A stretch of DNA of 64,000 nt from Welwitschia mirabilis (GCA_051453625.1 JBOZIK010000001.1:114851067-114915066), one strand, 5' to 3'; shown: positions 12,954 through 25,490, counted from the first letter of the stretch. Notes: generated from the letters alone by a model not told the origin. A program made the numbers and translations.

Positions 12954-13329
12954 TTGTTTCTATTTCTTTTCCCTTTACTATTCTTGTTAGTGCCATTTTT
13001 CTCATGTCCTTAATACATCTGCCTACGTTTCACTACTTCTTTCAAGAACTTATTAAGCCTACAAATGATCTTCAAATGCTTTTCAATAATTTTTCATTTA
13101 ATTTCTTGGTAAAGAAAAGTGGTAGATTGATCTTCCTCCCCTTCTAAAGAGTTAACAATAAGTTAAATGAAGGTCTCTAAGATTTGAATAATTTCTATAC
13201 TAGATAATGAACCTATTTATAAACTTAGCCATAAGAGCCTAAAACTACTTCAATTTTACTTTGTATATGTGCCCTTTTACATTCTTGGGCATCTTACACC
13301 TAAAGAAGTAGTCCATGTATATGTGTTTA

Positions 13330-13490
13330 TGAAATAAATAAAGCATTAACTCTTTCTTATCTATTAAATATATGGCTTACATAATCAGATTTGGAGTAAT
13401 TATAATCCACTACTTGCCCACAACTAGCTTTCCTTACACTACTACCTTTAAAGAGTTAAAACTCAGGTTACTCTTAAGCTTAATGAATGG
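13330..13490 (-). pseudogene. LINE C-terminal RNase H fragment
   Basis: Minus-strand translation contains LKSNLSFNSLKGSSVRKASC followed by VVDYN and, after one stop, ERVNALFI. This aligns by eye with the plant LINE RNase H start (LK.N.DGS.KGNPG.AGCGGV.RD.NG) and its later AE..AL block. The catalytic first Asp appears to be lost (N-L-S in place of N-x-D). RNase H in this position is typical of plant L1 elements and removes the RNA strand after cDNA synthesis. Confidence 0.6.
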
Positions 13491-13789
13491 CTTTCATCCA
13501 AGCTACTAAACCTATTATCATAATTTCACATTATTCTTGTACTTTACATAATCTATTGGTTCATGGTAAGGGTGCTTTTCCATTTTTTTTAGCACCTAAA
13601 CAGATTCAATATTTCTCTTGATAATTATTGCTCTTCTCTTAATAATTATTGCTCTTTTTGGCATGGTAGGTATGAGATCAGAGAAGATGTGGCTATTTAA
13701 TGATCATAAAATAAACCATAGCATGAATTCACAACTTTTATTGATTAAGAGGAGGAATCTTGCCTATGTAAATTTTCTATCTAGTATCC

Positions 13790-13890
13790 TCTAAACATTA
13801 TCCATAAAAGGGTAGTCCTAAAGTAAATGTTGCATCATTTCATTACTTCCACATGCTAGGAAGATATCTAAGCAAATATCTAGCACTTTT
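13790..13890 (-). pseudogene. LINE zf-RVT zinc-binding fragment
   Basis: The minus strand reads CLDIFLACGSNEMMQHLL and continues, after a stop, with DYPFMDNVWRIL-like residues. The zf-RVT pattern of plant LINEs is C..C...E...HL...C.F....W. The first cysteine region, E, HL and the tryptophan-like position are in place. The later cysteine is replaced by tyrosine, a single-base change. The domain lies just downstream of the reverse transcriptase in intact elements. Confidence 0.6.
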
Positions 13891-14207
13891 AATCCATTAT
13901 GCCTTAGTCAGATCACTGTAGACACTTTATTTTTCAAAATCATCCATTTTAGAATCATATATGTACTTGTAACACCTTTCCCTCAGGTGCTTCCATGCCT
14001 TTATTAATTTCATACATTTTAATTAAAACTATCTTCATAGAAATTCTCCTACTATTAATTAGTCATGTATCTTTTTGTTAGATGACAGATTAATCACTTT
14101 TAAAAAATTTTTAAAAATGCTATTACCACTTCAATTTTTTCATCTCTTCCCCTCCCTAACCTTGCACCTAAAAATCTTTTTTATATTCTAATAGTCTTTA
14201 CGGTTTC

Positions 14208-14726
14208 NNNNNNNNNNNNNNNNNNNNNNNNNNNNNNNNNNNNNNNNNNNNNNNNNNNNNNNNNNNNNNNNNNNNNNNNNNNNNNNNNNNNNNNNNNNNN
14301 NNNNNNNNNNNNNNNNNNNNNNNNNNNNNNNNNNNNNNNNNNNNNNNNNNNNNNNNNNNNNNNNNNNNNNNNNNNNNNNNNNNNNNNNNNNNNNNNNNNN
14401 NNNNNNNNNNNNNNNNNNNNNNNNNNNNNNNNNNNNNNNNNNNNNNNNNNNNNNNNNNNNNNNNNNNNNNNNNNNNNNNNNNNNNNNNNNNNNNNNNNNN
14501 NNNNNNNNNNNNNNNNNNNNNNNNNNNNNNNNNNNNNNNNNNNNNNNNNNNNNNNNNNNNNNNNNNNNNNNNNNNNNNNNNNNNNNNNNNNNNNNNNNNN
14601 NNNNNNNNNNNNNNNNNNNNNNNNNNNNNNNNNNNNNNNNNNNNNNNNNNNNNNNNNNNNNNNNNNNNNNNNNNNNNNNNNNNNNNNNNNNNNNNNNNNN
14701 NNNNNNNNNNNNNNNNNNNNNNNNNN
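14208..14726. other. Assembly gap (519 N) flanked by a ~39-bp duplicate
   Basis: The ~39 bp before the gap (TAAAAATCTTTTTTATATTC and on) restart at 14727 with about two differences, again suggesting overlapping contig ends. Confidence 0.9.
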
Positions 14727-15399
14727 TAAAAATCTTTTCTATATTCTAATAGTCTTTACGTTTTCTCCCTCCATTTTTTTTATCCTTTATCTTGTACTTA
14801 TTAGCTCTAGGATTTTATTTTAACTCTTGTCTTGATAAAATTAGATTACTAGAAAGGTATGTCCTCATTATCAATTAACCAGGTTAATATTTTTTCCAAT
14901 TTTCCTCTTCCTTTACATAGAGACTTCTAAAATGAAGAATTCCTTCATTCTAGCTTCCAACCCTTATACTTGGTTTACAACATTCCTTTTTTTAATGCAT
15001 TTCGCTATCTACCTTTAGTTGTTAATTATCTTGATCCTTATTAAGAAGATGCTATCTTTCACATCTTGGATCCTCTATCCCTCTATTTCTTTCTTCTCAA
15101 GATATTGCATGAAAACTTATTACTTCTTATTTTGATGCCTAGATAAATTTTTTATTAGTAAATCTAAGATGTTCTTTACTTTTTTCATACTACCCCATAG
15201 GATGCATTATATTTTGTAATATCAATCAAAATGGTATTTGCACTAATAATTTTCTCTCTAGTTGAGAGAAAGATCATACTCCACATGCTACATCTCCTCT
15301 TCACTTTCAATAATAGGTCTTTTTATGATGCAATATTTTTTCATTTAAACATGAAAACTCCTAGATACAAGTCCTTTTCTCCTCCTTTTATGATTTTTA

Positions 15400-16150
15400 T
15401 GGTTCTTTTAATCCTCCATTAGACACTGGTCTAAGTGTTAAAATGATAAATCTTACTTTTCTACCAATTGGTCTTAAGTCCTAACTTACTAGTGAATTTT
15501 TTAGACTTTTTTCTATACCCTAGTTTGCTAGATGTTTACTTATAATAAAATGATATAGATTCATCTATGAAATAATTCATTAAGACATTCAACTCATGAA
15601 AAGTCATCCCCATCCCTTCTCTTGGTGAACATAGTCCTACAGAACATCTAGGACTAGAATAAATAAATAAGATATAAGGGGATCCCTATACTATAGACTA
15701 CTAACAGAGATAAAATACCATTTATCTCTTGATTTACTTTCAATTTGAATTTAGTTGTTCTTCTTATTTGTAAAATTAAGTTAATAAAATTTAAGATAAT
15801 ACCTTTAATTCTCAATACATGCTCCAAGAAACTTCAAGATACTATATTGTAGGCTTTCTTAATATCAAGATTTAAAGCATAATCCCTTTTATTTTTTCTC
15901 CTAATGGAATGAAATATTTTATGATTAACAATTACTTAGTATAAGATACCATAATCTTCTAGGAATCCTATCTAGTTCCATCTCATAATGCTCTTTAGAT
16001 GGAGATGAATTCCACTTACTAAGATATTTGAAAATAACCTATACATTATGTTGTAAAATTCTACTAGTTGATAATCATTCACTTCTATAGCTTTATCCTT
16101 TTTTGGGATCATAATAATATGAGTGTTATTCTAGGCATATGGAATATCTT
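15400..16150 (-). pseudogene. LINE reverse transcriptase fragment
   Basis: Near 16000-16140 the minus strand reads HIIMIPKKDKAIEVNDYQLV then EFYNIMYRLFSNIL. This matches the LINE RT block .(I)PK......DYRPISL.N..YKI..K(I/V)L. Near 15625-15700 it reads GIPLYLIYLFILVLDVL, the decayed form of G(I/L)RQGDPLSPYLFILC.(D/E)VL. Distal sequence near 15440-15500 resembles the thumb. The YADD catalytic box could not be read through the stops. Order, spacing and strand agree with the endonuclease upstream and zf-RVT downstream. Confidence 0.75.
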
Positions 16151-16849
16151 CTTTTATCATTACCCTATTAAATGCATTTGTAACTAATTATCCTATGTAT
16201 TTTCAATACGTGCAAAAAAATTCAACCATCTACTCATCTGTGCTCAAATTTTATTAACCTTCATCTTCTTGAGAACCTTTTAGACTTTATTTAATCTACC
16301 TTCTCTAGGGAAAACTCCTCTGATCAAGCTACACCTTTTCAACAAAGGACTCATCAATTTAAACTCTTTCCATAGCTCCTTTAGATGATCCATAAGGGCG
16401 TAAGGCACTTCCTCTTCATTGTAGTACTTATTATTCTAGAGTGTTATCTTTATAATGCTAGCCTATATTTTCAAGTTCATAATGTTGGAGAAGTACTTTT
16501 GGTGCCTATTTTTATGCTTTAACAAATTCATGTGAGTCTTTGATGCTAATAAATCTCCTTTGTTTTTGAAGTTGGTATAGCTCCCAAAGTTTTTCCAACT
16601 CTTCCTCTTATAGATATTCTTCTTCATCTTGGTTCTATTGAATTTATTAAATTTACACATTTAGTTTTTCCTTTTGTTAAACTTCTTCCCTTAATATTTT
16701 CTCTATTTCTTAAGTTATCAATTTACCTTCTGGAGATTCTATCATAGGTTCTCAAGCAGATTATCTCATTCTCATTTTAATTTCTTTCCATGAACTGCTC
16801 TATTTCTTCTTCTTTAAGCCATGCATTTTCAAATGTAAAATGGAATTTC

Positions 16850-17180
16850 CTACTCCTATTATTATCTTAAATAAGGAGGATTAGCCTATCATCTGAATAC
16901 CATCTTCCTTTTCTTATCAACATTCAATTCTTATCTCTGAAAAACTTAGTTAAAATCAAGGCTCTATCAATTTGTAATAAGATCCTATCTTTTCCTTTTC
17001 TTCTATGTAACCAAGTAAATTAAACTTAACGAATTGATAGGTCAATTAGCTCAAACAATATTAATAACCCTTTTTAATCCTACATTTAACCCTTTTCTTC
17101 TCCACTATTTTTTCCATTCATATAATGTCTAATTAAATTCCCCCATTATGATGCATTTCCTATTTCTAACCTTTTCCTAA
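16850..17180 (-). pseudogene. LINE endonuclease (APE-like) fragment
   Basis: The minus strand near 17130-17160 reads IMGEFN, corresponding to the (G)GDFN motif of LINE endonucleases. It continues with a LTYL/TW-like block and LQIDRALILTKFF, the counterpart of SRIDRFL.S..W. It ends near 16870 with WYSDDRLILL, standing for the (P.)SDH.P(I/L)L motif. In intact elements this domain nicks the target DNA to prime reverse transcription. Several motif residues have changed (DFN to EFN, SDH to SDD), so activity would be lost even without the stops. Confidence 0.65.
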
Positions 17181-17267
17181 ATTTACTCCTAGATTTTATT
17201 CTTTCTTATCATGCTTTGTCACATATAAATATTGACTAACAACCAATATTATACTACTCTAATTTCA

Positions 17268-17796
17268 NNNNNNNNNNNNNNNNNNNNNNNNNNNNNNNNN
17301 NNNNNNNNNNNNNNNNNNNNNNNNNNNNNNNNNNNNNNNNNNNNNNNNNNNNNNNNNNNNNNNNNNNNNNNNNNNNNNNNNNNNNNNNNNNNNNNNNNNN
17401 NNNNNNNNNNNNNNNNNNNNNNNNNNNNNNNNNNNNNNNNNNNNNNNNNNNNNNNNNNNNNNNNNNNNNNNNNNNNNNNNNNNNNNNNNNNNNNNNNNNN
17501 NNNNNNNNNNNNNNNNNNNNNNNNNNNNNNNNNNNNNNNNNNNNNNNNNNNNNNNNNNNNNNNNNNNNNNNNNNNNNNNNNNNNNNNNNNNNNNNNNNNN
17601 NNNNNNNNNNNNNNNNNNNNNNNNNNNNNNNNNNNNNNNNNNNNNNNNNNNNNNNNNNNNNNNNNNNNNNNNNNNNNNNNNNNNNNNNNNNNNNNNNNNN
17701 NNNNNNNNNNNNNNNNNNNNNNNNNNNNNNNNNNNNNNNNNNNNNNNNNNNNNNNNNNNNNNNNNNNNNNNNNNNNNNNNNNNNNNNNNNNNNNNN
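17268..17796. other. Assembly gap (529 N)
   Basis: Run of N inside the LINE, just upstream of the endonuclease on the minus strand. Most of the N-terminal endonuclease would fall here. Confidence 0.95.
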
Positions 17797-18033
17797 CTTG
17801 GGTTTAAGTAACTTCAACTTTATGTTTACTAATAAATTCTTATAAAGCTTATATTTTAAAGGCAAATTTCATGCCTTTGATATTTGAGCTTAATTCTTCT
17901 TCTTAAGGGCTTTACTCAACATATCCGTTAGATTTCTTTGGGACTTGTCAGTAATATTTTCATTTTCTTCCTTTCCTCCCCTCATCTTGATGAAAGATCT
18001 TTTCATATTTATAAAGGCTTCTATTTCTTTTAA

Positions 18034-18040
18034 NNNNNNN
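18034..18040. other. Short gap (7 N)
   Basis: Seven N, probably a small estimated gap within a scaffold. Confidence 0.95.
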
Positions 18041-18466
18041 ATTCAAATTTTGATCTAAATCCATTTAACTTACTACTAAAAAGAGGGAACAACATTTTAA
18101 CCATATTTTACACCCATTGGACCTAGCTCGGTTCCTTATTCTTTCTATCCATTCCTATGTTATTACTAGGATTTTGTTACTAATGTTGATTCTTCGTATT
18201 TTAAACTCCATCTAGTTGAGGATTAGAGACTATTTTATTCTTTGTTTTCACTATTCAAAATCCCTCTTCATTCTTCTTAATCCTACATTTACTTAAAATA
18301 TGTCTAAACCTCTTGTACTATTAGCATTACTTTGTTTGCTAGATCTACCTTAGGTGTCCTTTCCTATTATACTTGCCATAAATTTTTTTCTTATTTATTG
18401 GATAGAAGCCTTCCAAGCGTCTTATCATAGAGTAAAGAGTATAGGATGTAAGTTTTTTTCCATATT

Positions 18467-18566
18467 NNNNNNNNNNNNNNNNNNNNNNNNNNNNNNNNNN
18501 NNNNNNNNNNNNNNNNNNNNNNNNNNNNNNNNNNNNNNNNNNNNNNNNNNNNNNNNNNNNNNNNNN
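18467..18566. other. Assembly gap (100 N) flanked by a ~150-bp duplicate
   Basis: Sequence from about 18318 to 18466 (starting CTATTAGCATTACTTTGTTT) is repeated at 18567-18715 with roughly ten differences. The plus-strand open frame at 18354-18773 is made by this duplication plus the N run and is not a gene. Confidence 0.9.
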
Positions 18567-18904
18567 CTATTAGCATTACTTTGTTTGCTAGATTTACCTC
18601 AGGTTCCCTTTCCTATTATACTTGCCATAAATTTTCTTCTTATTTATTGGGTAGAACCCTTCCAAGTGTCTTATCATAGAGTAAAGAGTATAGGATGGAA
18701 GTTTTTTTTCATATTTCACCTCTACCTTATTATTTCAAAACCATGTAGAATTTCAAACCTCTTCAAGTTTTGAGTTAGTTTAATGTTTATTAAAGTGCAG
18801 AACCTAATAAGCACTAGTCTTAAACCACTAATCATGGTAGAGTCTAGTTTTTTATCAGATCTTAAAACTTTGCAACAAACTTTTGAATAAATTTTTGATT
18901 TCAT

Positions 18905-19899
18905 ACAACTAACTAACTTCCCTTAATTTTACCCAAATTGGTAATTTTTGGAAGATCTTTCCCATGTCACCACTAGATCAAGGCTTACCTTCTTACCCTA
19001 AAAAAAATTGAAGAGGAGGCAGAGGGAAAGGGTTCCTTTGTCGATATTGTGTTTAAATCCTCCTTATACTCAAATTCAAATAGCGCTAAAATCTTCATAA
19101 GTGTGATGACTTCAAATAATCCTATTTTGGTCCACTTAACTATTACCCAATTTTTAAAAATCTATAGGTTTTGTCTTGGCTTTTCTGAAATAAAACATCC
19201 TATTAAACTAAATTTGAAACATTCCTTTGTTACTACAGAGTATTCTAGAGTATCTCTAATCTCAAAAATACCATCTTCTTTAGAAACCTTTATTAGAATC
19301 TAGAATTCCTTTTTATATTAATATAATAATCTACTTTTAAATTTTATTTAAGTTATTATTTATTGATTTTACTATGAAATAACTACATGTTAGATGATTC
19401 TTAGAATGTAATTATTTCTTTACTCCTTGGAATCATTAAACTTCAATTTACTTAAATGTTTATAAATACTAATAAACCATAATGAGAAAAGTGTAATTAT
19501 TGTTAAAGAAGTAAGAACTTATAGGATTAATTAATTTAAAGCATTACTAGTTGACATCCCAATGAAGTTCTTACATTCCAATGAAGTTCTTACTACCACT
19601 TTATTATGCAATTAAATACCCCTTCTAGAAACATTTATGTTGACATAGTTTTAGTAAAATATTATGTTATTTTTCTCTTCTTTTTTATCCATTGGATTTA
19701 AATTTATAGTGATTTCTCTAAGATGATTATTGATGTAAAACATGACTCTCTATTATAGTCTTACTTGATTCACTCTTCCATATTGCAATAATTCAAATCT
19801 CATCCAATCTTATGAATTTAATAAAGTTATTTTGATCAAGTTTAACTTGTTTTATTACTAGGTTCTAATAATTTTATTATAATGTAATATAGATTGGAA
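18905..19899. other. Unassigned AT-rich DNA between LINE and pol remnant
   Basis: The open frame at 19049-19303 matches nothing I know. The 3' end of the minus-strand Ty3/gypsy element (post-integrase sequence, PPT, 3' LTR) should lie here but cannot be recognised. Confidence 0.4.
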
Positions 19900-20489
19900 G
19901 CGTTCTTTCTATCCTATATGGGTTTCCTTATTTTTCTATTTAACATACTCTATCATAGTAAACTTTTATTCTTTTTTCATTAAATTAATAGTTAACTTTC
20001 TCTTTTTGATCAGATACCTTAATAACCTCATTCTCAAAATTTTTACTTCGATATAAGTTTATAAACATTTTTGTGCATATTTTTATGTTTTAGTTATTCT
20101 TTTAAATCAAAGATTAGACCAGAATCACCTTTTTTTAATATTATCATCATGAAATTATTCTATTTACATTTGATTTAACTAATTTTTCATTAAGGATTTT
20201 GTCATTTTTTAATCAAAGTAATTCATGTTTCTTACACTATGTTAATCTTGTAATTTAATTATTTAACCATTTTTAAAGTTTACATTTTAAATTCGATTAG
20301 CAAAGTGGCTTTCTTTTTCATAGAATAATTCATAAGCTGTGAATTCAATATTATTTTTCTAAGTTATTTCATAAGTTTATAGTGATTTATTAATATGTTA
20401 ACTTAATATCTTCTTTCAGAGATTTTATTTTTGATTAGTATTCTATTTGATTCTTTATTTTTAACTTCAACTTAGTCATTTGATTAGGA

Positions 20490-20781
20490 ATAATTAGCAA
20501 TAGAGAGTTTGTGATGAATTCCATAGGTTCCAAGAATTGTAGTAAAAGTTCACTTGTAACATGTATTTCTTTATTATAAATCAAGATTCTAAAAATCCAC
20601 ATCTATAAATAATACTTTTTAGAAAGAATTTCATAGTAGTTTGTAAAGAGAAATTTGTAATAGTCATATCCTTGACTTGCTTATTTAAGTATTCTACATA
20701 GATTAGGATGTAAACTTTCTTATAAGACTTAATATTAATGGATCCTATAAAATATATTTCCCAACTAGTAAAGGATTTCAA
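20490..20781 (-). pseudogene. Ty3/gypsy integrase core fragment
   Basis: An open stretch (20581-20781) reads FTSWEIYFIGSI, then KVYILIYVEYLNKQV, then FLKSIIYRCGFLES. It matches the plant Ty3/gypsy integrase core F..WGIDF(M)GPF, .YILVAVDY.SKW(V/A), FLK..IF.RFG.P. Beyond a stop, EFYYNS then LEP and a HK-like region to PNQM follow the .FCN..FE.L....THK...YHPQ(T)NGQ block. Catalytic D in GIDF is replaced by Y and D in AVDY by E. Integrase inserts the cDNA into the host chromosome. Confidence 0.75.
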
Positions 20782-21659
20782 ATCTTTGATCCACTAGTGT
20801 GGAATTTCTAAATTTCTCATGAATGAATTCTCTCTTTAATACTTATCATAATTGTTTACATTAATATTAACATCTTTAAATATGATTGGCTTGTAATATT
20901 CCATATTTAACATTTTAACAATTATTCTCTTTTCTTCATAATATTTGCCTACTATATTTTCATGTGCTTCTTTTAAATGTTTTAATTAAAATTATTCTTT
21001 CACATATCTTTCCATGATATTATCTCTACATACTTTGAATAACATCTTCTCTTGTCATATGTATCCTTTAATTTCTTCTAGAAGTTTTTTATTTTATAAT
21101 AATTTAAATTAGGTGGTATCGTTTTACTAACTAAAAATCTAGCTATGTCAATAGATAATAGAATTTCTTGAATTCCTAGTATATATTAATTTAAAACTTT
21201 AATACCAAAGGATTCATTATTTTTAAAAAATTCTAGTTTTGTTAAGTGGTTTGCTAGTATATTTTTTATTATTTTTTCTCCAAATTCCTACATTAATGGA
21301 ATCCATATGATGATTTTAAAATTCATGTTTTTCTTATTAGTAAAAATGTTATAGCATTGATTCGTATGAATTTTAAATTCATATTCTAAAATGTAATATC
21401 TAATTTTTTCAAGATATTAGAATATCTAGGATTCCCTTTTTTTATTACTATAAAGTTATACTAAGTAGTATTTAAATTTTTACTTATAGAGGTAATAGTA
21501 TAGGCTTTATTATAATTATCTTCCTATTCCAAATCTACTTCTATTATAAAATTATAAGAACTATTCATAATATAGAATGAGTTATAATTATTTAATTCCT
21601 ATAAAAGTGGTGCTTCTATTAATTTATCTTTTTTAATCTCTAAGGCTTCTTAACACTTA

Positions 21660-22460
21660 GGTGTTCATTCATAATATACATTATTTCTAGAAAATTGTTC
21701 ATAAGTTTAGCTAGTTTACTAAAGTTAGCAATGAATCTTCTATAATATTCTATGAGTTCTTAATAAGATCTAAGTTATTTGAATCTAGTAAAGTAGTTAA
21801 ACTTCTCTGATTGCCTTTATATTTTGTTCATCTATTTCTATTCGTATAACAAATATTTCATGATTTAAAGTAATCCTATCTATCATTATTAATTAACTCT
21901 CATACCAATTAAGTCTTAATCTTTTCCCTACACATATTTTTAAAAACTTTTTTATCCTATTTAATAATTAATTAAAATCATTTTTAAAGGTTAAAAATTC
22001 ATCCATAAAGATTTCACTTATCTTCCTATCATATATTCAAATATGATTTTAAATAATGTTTAAAAAGTGGTAGATGCATTACATACTTCAAATGGTAGTA
22101 CTCAAAAAGAAAATATTCCTGAGTAACATGTAAAGGTTGTTTTAGCTTGTTTCTTTAAGGCTATAAGTATTTGATTATACCCACTATATCTATCTAAAAA
22201 TCTATAAACTAATAATCTAATATTATTTCTAGGACTTGCTCAATAAAGAACAAATCAAAGTAATAAGTATAAGTGGAAGCATTTAATAATCTAAAGTCTT
22301 TACAAAACCTCCATTTGTTTTCCTTCTTTAAAACTACTACTATAGGACATAGCCATCTAAAATCAAAAATTGGATGTATAAACCATGCATGTAATAATTT
22401 ATTTATTTACTATTTTATAATCTACTTCATGCTACAGTTACATCTCATTTCACATTGTCC
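21660..22460 (-). pseudogene. Ty3/gypsy reverse transcriptase to RNase H junction
   Basis: The right end (about 22230-22430) is the counterpart of the clearly readable copy at 29252-29440. Around 22050-22110 the minus strand gives VLPFEVCNASTTF, the decayed LPFGLCNAPATFQR motif, followed by FEYMIGR and a decayed (Y/F)MDDF box. Near 21665-21790, after frameshift, EYYRRFIANFSKLAKLMNNF reproduces the GYYRRFI.(D/N)FSKIA.PL motif that joins RT to RNase H. These motifs identify the element securely despite many stops. Confidence 0.8.
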
Positions 22461-22934
22461 AACATGTTATATGAAAGTATCTAAAAAATTCTATCTTGTA
22501 TTACTATTTTGGATTAATTTCTTTAATATATCTATGATTTCACACAAAAATGTCTTTCCATTATATCAAAATGTATTTTAATTTTCTTTTTTCGTGAGTA
22601 AATTAAGTTGTTATTAATGATTAAAGATCTATTAAAAGCTACTTAAATATACTTAAGACCTTCATTTAAAATTTTTTTTCAATTTTTAATTCTTCTTATT
22701 ATTTTTGTTGACTTACATCCACTATTGTTACTTTCTTATCCTTATGCCTTTCTAAATCTTATTATTCTAATACTTTTTCTATTTTTTTAGCATAATATAT
22801 GTTAGTTACACCTTTGTATTAGTGATACATTTTTCTCTCTTGGCAAATTCAAAAATTATTATTTTTTATAAGTTTTATAAACAATTCTCATAACTCCTTT
22901 TATAGAGTAGATTGTTGCATTTGTAGTTATCATC

Positions 22935-23220
22935 TATGTATCTCCCAAGAATAATAGAATCTGTAGTGTTCCTTTTAATTTTATGACCATCAAATAAATC
23001 CATTTTTTAAAATATTAAAGTTTGATGGGTTTATTAACCATCCCTTTTTTAGTAAAACTATTAATCCACCTGTCATATACAATTCTTATTTGTATGATGT
23101 TAATTCTATAATTTCTAATTCTTCATCTCTTTGATAAGTTATCACATTTATGCTATCTACTAAATCTAATATAGCTTTCACTTTTTGTTCTTCGTTTACT
23201 TTGATATCTAACATTAGAGT
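22935..23220 (-). pseudogene. Ty3/gypsy aspartic protease fragment
   Basis: One of the cleanest frames in this element: LDIKVNEEQKVKAILDLVDS then INVITYQ, matching .(V).(I/V)N..KVKALLD(T/S)GA(T/S)(I/V)N.I.Y. The catalytic D is present but the T/S-G-A residues have become L-V-D. Downstream, DSIILGRYIDD at 22935-22965 is the (P).ILGR.(Y/F)L block that closes retropepsin domains. The protease would process the Gag-Pol polyprotein. It lies upstream of RT on the minus strand as expected. Confidence 0.65.
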
Positions 23221-24196
23221 TCTTGAATCATAATAATTTTCCTTTTGTTTTCCTTATAAAAGTTGATGATATCCATAACACTTGATATTTTTTAGTAACC
23301 TCTAATTGTTTGATTTTATCTCTTTTTGATTTTTCTTAGCTTTTTGATTATGACATATATCCCTCATTTATTTCAGTATAAAGGTATTTTTTTAACATTT
23401 TTAAGAGTGAAAATGTAATAAATTTCTTTATAATTACTTAGAAATACATTATAAATTATTTTCTAGAGTCTTATATGATCCATTTGTTTGTTTACTTATC
23501 ATACAAAAGGGTAATGTATTCTTCTTTAATATCTACTACTTCTTTCATTTTATCATATTTTTTCAATGTCATTACTTTGTTTACTTGTTTCTATCTTATA
23601 TTAGGTGTTAAATTAGTAGTAATAGGCTTCCCTAATCTAGTGGGCATAGATTCAAGTCATGTCTCTTTAGGGTTCAGTTAAGGCTAAGATTTTTTGAATC
23701 CCTCTTTTTTTCCCCATGTTACTTTCCTTTTTATTAGAAAGATAACTTATTTCCTATTTTTTTCAATTTTCATAATAATCATATTCTTATTGTCTTTTAG
23801 AATTCATATTATTTTTAAAAGATTTCTCATTTTTATTTTTTCATTTCTAGTTTAATAAGAGTATGGTCTTCTTTTAGGATTCAGTACATCTTTAGGATTT
23901 AAGTCTAGTCCATTTATGTCTGATCGTTACATAAATTCTTATATCTAGATGAAATATATTTGTAAATTATTATCTTCTTCATAGTAGTAGTAAGTTTCTA
24001 CCTTTTCCTCTATGTGATTATAGCTGACTTATTAAATTTTTCTATAAAGTTATTAGTAATTGTTTAATGCCTTATTTCATTAAATAATAAGTTGTAAGCT
24101 ATAAATCCTCCCTTCTATTTCTTGAGTTGAAATTTTTTGAATATTATTTTTTAATCATTATTTACTTCACATCCTTAATTCATTTTATATGTTGAA

Positions 24197-25467
24197 TATC
24201 AACATGTAAAAAGTAACATTACAGGTAAGTTAAATAACTAATTAATCTTATTAAAAGACATTAATATAACTGGTTTTATCATGAAAACATGTCTTTTATT
24301 AATCTTCACAATAGTTATGAACTTTTCAATTTTTCATGACATTTTTAGGTTAATTATGCTAACTTGAAGGACATTCTAAAACTTGAATATCATTCTCACT
24401 CAAATGCTAATGCCATCATCTGAGTTACCTAGTGCCCCTAGTCTTTTTACTCAAATTGTTGTCAAACTCACATTTCTAACATATTATGAAGAATTAAATT
24501 AAATGAAATTATGGGCTTAGTCTAATTCCACATCAATAATAAATTTCATTCTTAATGAAATTTATCAGTATGGAGGAGGACTTGTAGAATGACATGTGAC
24601 ATTGCTGAGTAGGATGACAGTGGAGATACATGGTAATGATAGTGATTGGTAGTAACTGCAACATCCAAGAGCCAAGTGTTGGTGTTATTATAGGAACCTC
24701 TACCAAATGGAAAAGAAGGCAAACCATTCTATCTAATTTCATCATTGTGTAACTATCCATTAAATTCTACAAGCTAAGATCTTGTAAGCACTCTTTATCC
24801 TAATTTCTTCCTATAAAATAACCTTGAGTTCTTCATTGTATTATATTTAGCTTTAAAGATTTGATAAAATTAGATCATAACTTGTGATGTCCTTCTAAGT
24901 GACCCTTTAAGAAGCGAGCTAGTCTTTGAGGATTACTTGAGAAGTTCTACATCATATTTCTTTCTTTTTTATAAAGTACTTCTTTCTTTAATACATAAAG
25001 TTTTAACTATTAAGCTTCATTTCATTTAACTGACCTCTTTAATCACTTAGAATAAGTCTTTTAACTTTGTAAATTTTAAGTACCTAATATCCTTACCTAT
25101 TATTATTATTTAAGGCTTTAGAATATCAAGTAATAATTGAGTTCATCATCACTCATATGGTGAATGAAATTATGTCATCATAATCGAAGCTAAAAATACT
25201 TGATAGTCTTAAGTTTGTTACAAGCAAGCATTGTATAACATTAGAGTAAAGGATTATTTGAGAATAAATCAATAGGATTTTAGAGCTAGCTTTCTTCTCT
25301 CTTTTTCCAAGTTAAAGTTTCAAATACACTCTCTTTTCTTCTTTTATTATAACTTGTACTTAAATTTTATGTAACTTCTGAAAAACCTACCTTAATTATC
25401 ATAATGAATATAATGATAACTAAGTTTCTAAATTAGTTTAAATCTGGTCATTGTAAAACAATGAACA
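24197..25467 (+). mobile_element. LTR A, 5' copy, first version
   Basis: The ~1.27-kb segment is shared with 31149-32472, 37230-38518 and 39534-40873. It starts near a TGTTAACATG-like sequence (here TATCAACATG), carries CTATAAAATA at 24811, and ends AATGAACA just before the primer site at 25473. The TG start is mutated and the CA end is retained. The four copies and the following PBS and gag show that this is the 5' LTR of a plus-strand Ty3/gypsy-type element. Confidence 0.75.
24811..24820 (+). promoter_or_regulatory. LTR A TATA box
   Basis: CTATAAAATA, with cognates CTATAAAAGG at 31760, CTATAAAATC at 37839 and CTATAAAAAG at 40148. It is about half way along the LTR in every copy, fitting a U3/R promoter. 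Confidence 0.55.
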
Positions 25468-25472
25468 GATTT

Positions 25473-25490
25473 TGGTGTCATTGCTATAGA
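25473..25490 (+). promoter_or_regulatory. Decayed tRNA primer-binding site of element A
   Basis: TGGTGTCATTGCTATAGA lies 5 bp after the LTR end. The canonical site in many plant Tat/Athila elements is TGGCGCCGTTGCCGGGGA. Most differences are C-to-T or G-to-A, as expected from deamination of methylated cytosines on both strands. Confidence 0.65.

Larger units (their letters stand above)
13200..18900 (-). mobile_element. L1-type LINE, decayed, minus strand
   Basis: Domain traces appear on the minus strand in plant L1 order. Apurinic-type endonuclease lies near 16850-17180, reverse transcriptase near 15400-16150, zf-RVT near 13790-13890 and RNase H near 13330-13490. Sequence from about 17800 to 18900 would hold ORF1 and the start of ORF2 but shows no motif I can name with certainty. 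Stops and frameshifts occur throughout, and four gaps interrupt the element. It would have copied itself by target-primed reverse transcription. A poly(A)/poly(T) end was not located, so both edges are estimates. Confidence 0.75.
19900..24150 (-). mobile_element. Ty3/gypsy pol remnant (PR-RT-RH-INT), minus strand, first version
   Basis: Minus-strand fragments run in Ty3/gypsy order from right to left: protease (22935-23220), RT (about 21990-22460), RT thumb/RNase H connection (21660-21790) and integrase (20490-20781). Integrase downstream of RNase H separates Ty3/gypsy from copia. Stops are frequent. The right edge meets the plus-strand LTR A at about 24196, so gag and the 5' LTR of this element are missing or unreadable. 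The segment 21161-24190 has a diverged duplicate at 28206-31148. Confidence 0.75.

Noticed and set aside
12469-13013. Long open frames on both strands across 12469-13013, 17232-17865 and 18354-18773
   Set aside because: They consist mainly of N and have no real coding content.
22273-22581. Plus-strand frames at 22273-22581 and 29316-29546
   Set aside because: They are antisense shadows of the minus-strand RT; their mutual similarity only reflects the duplication.
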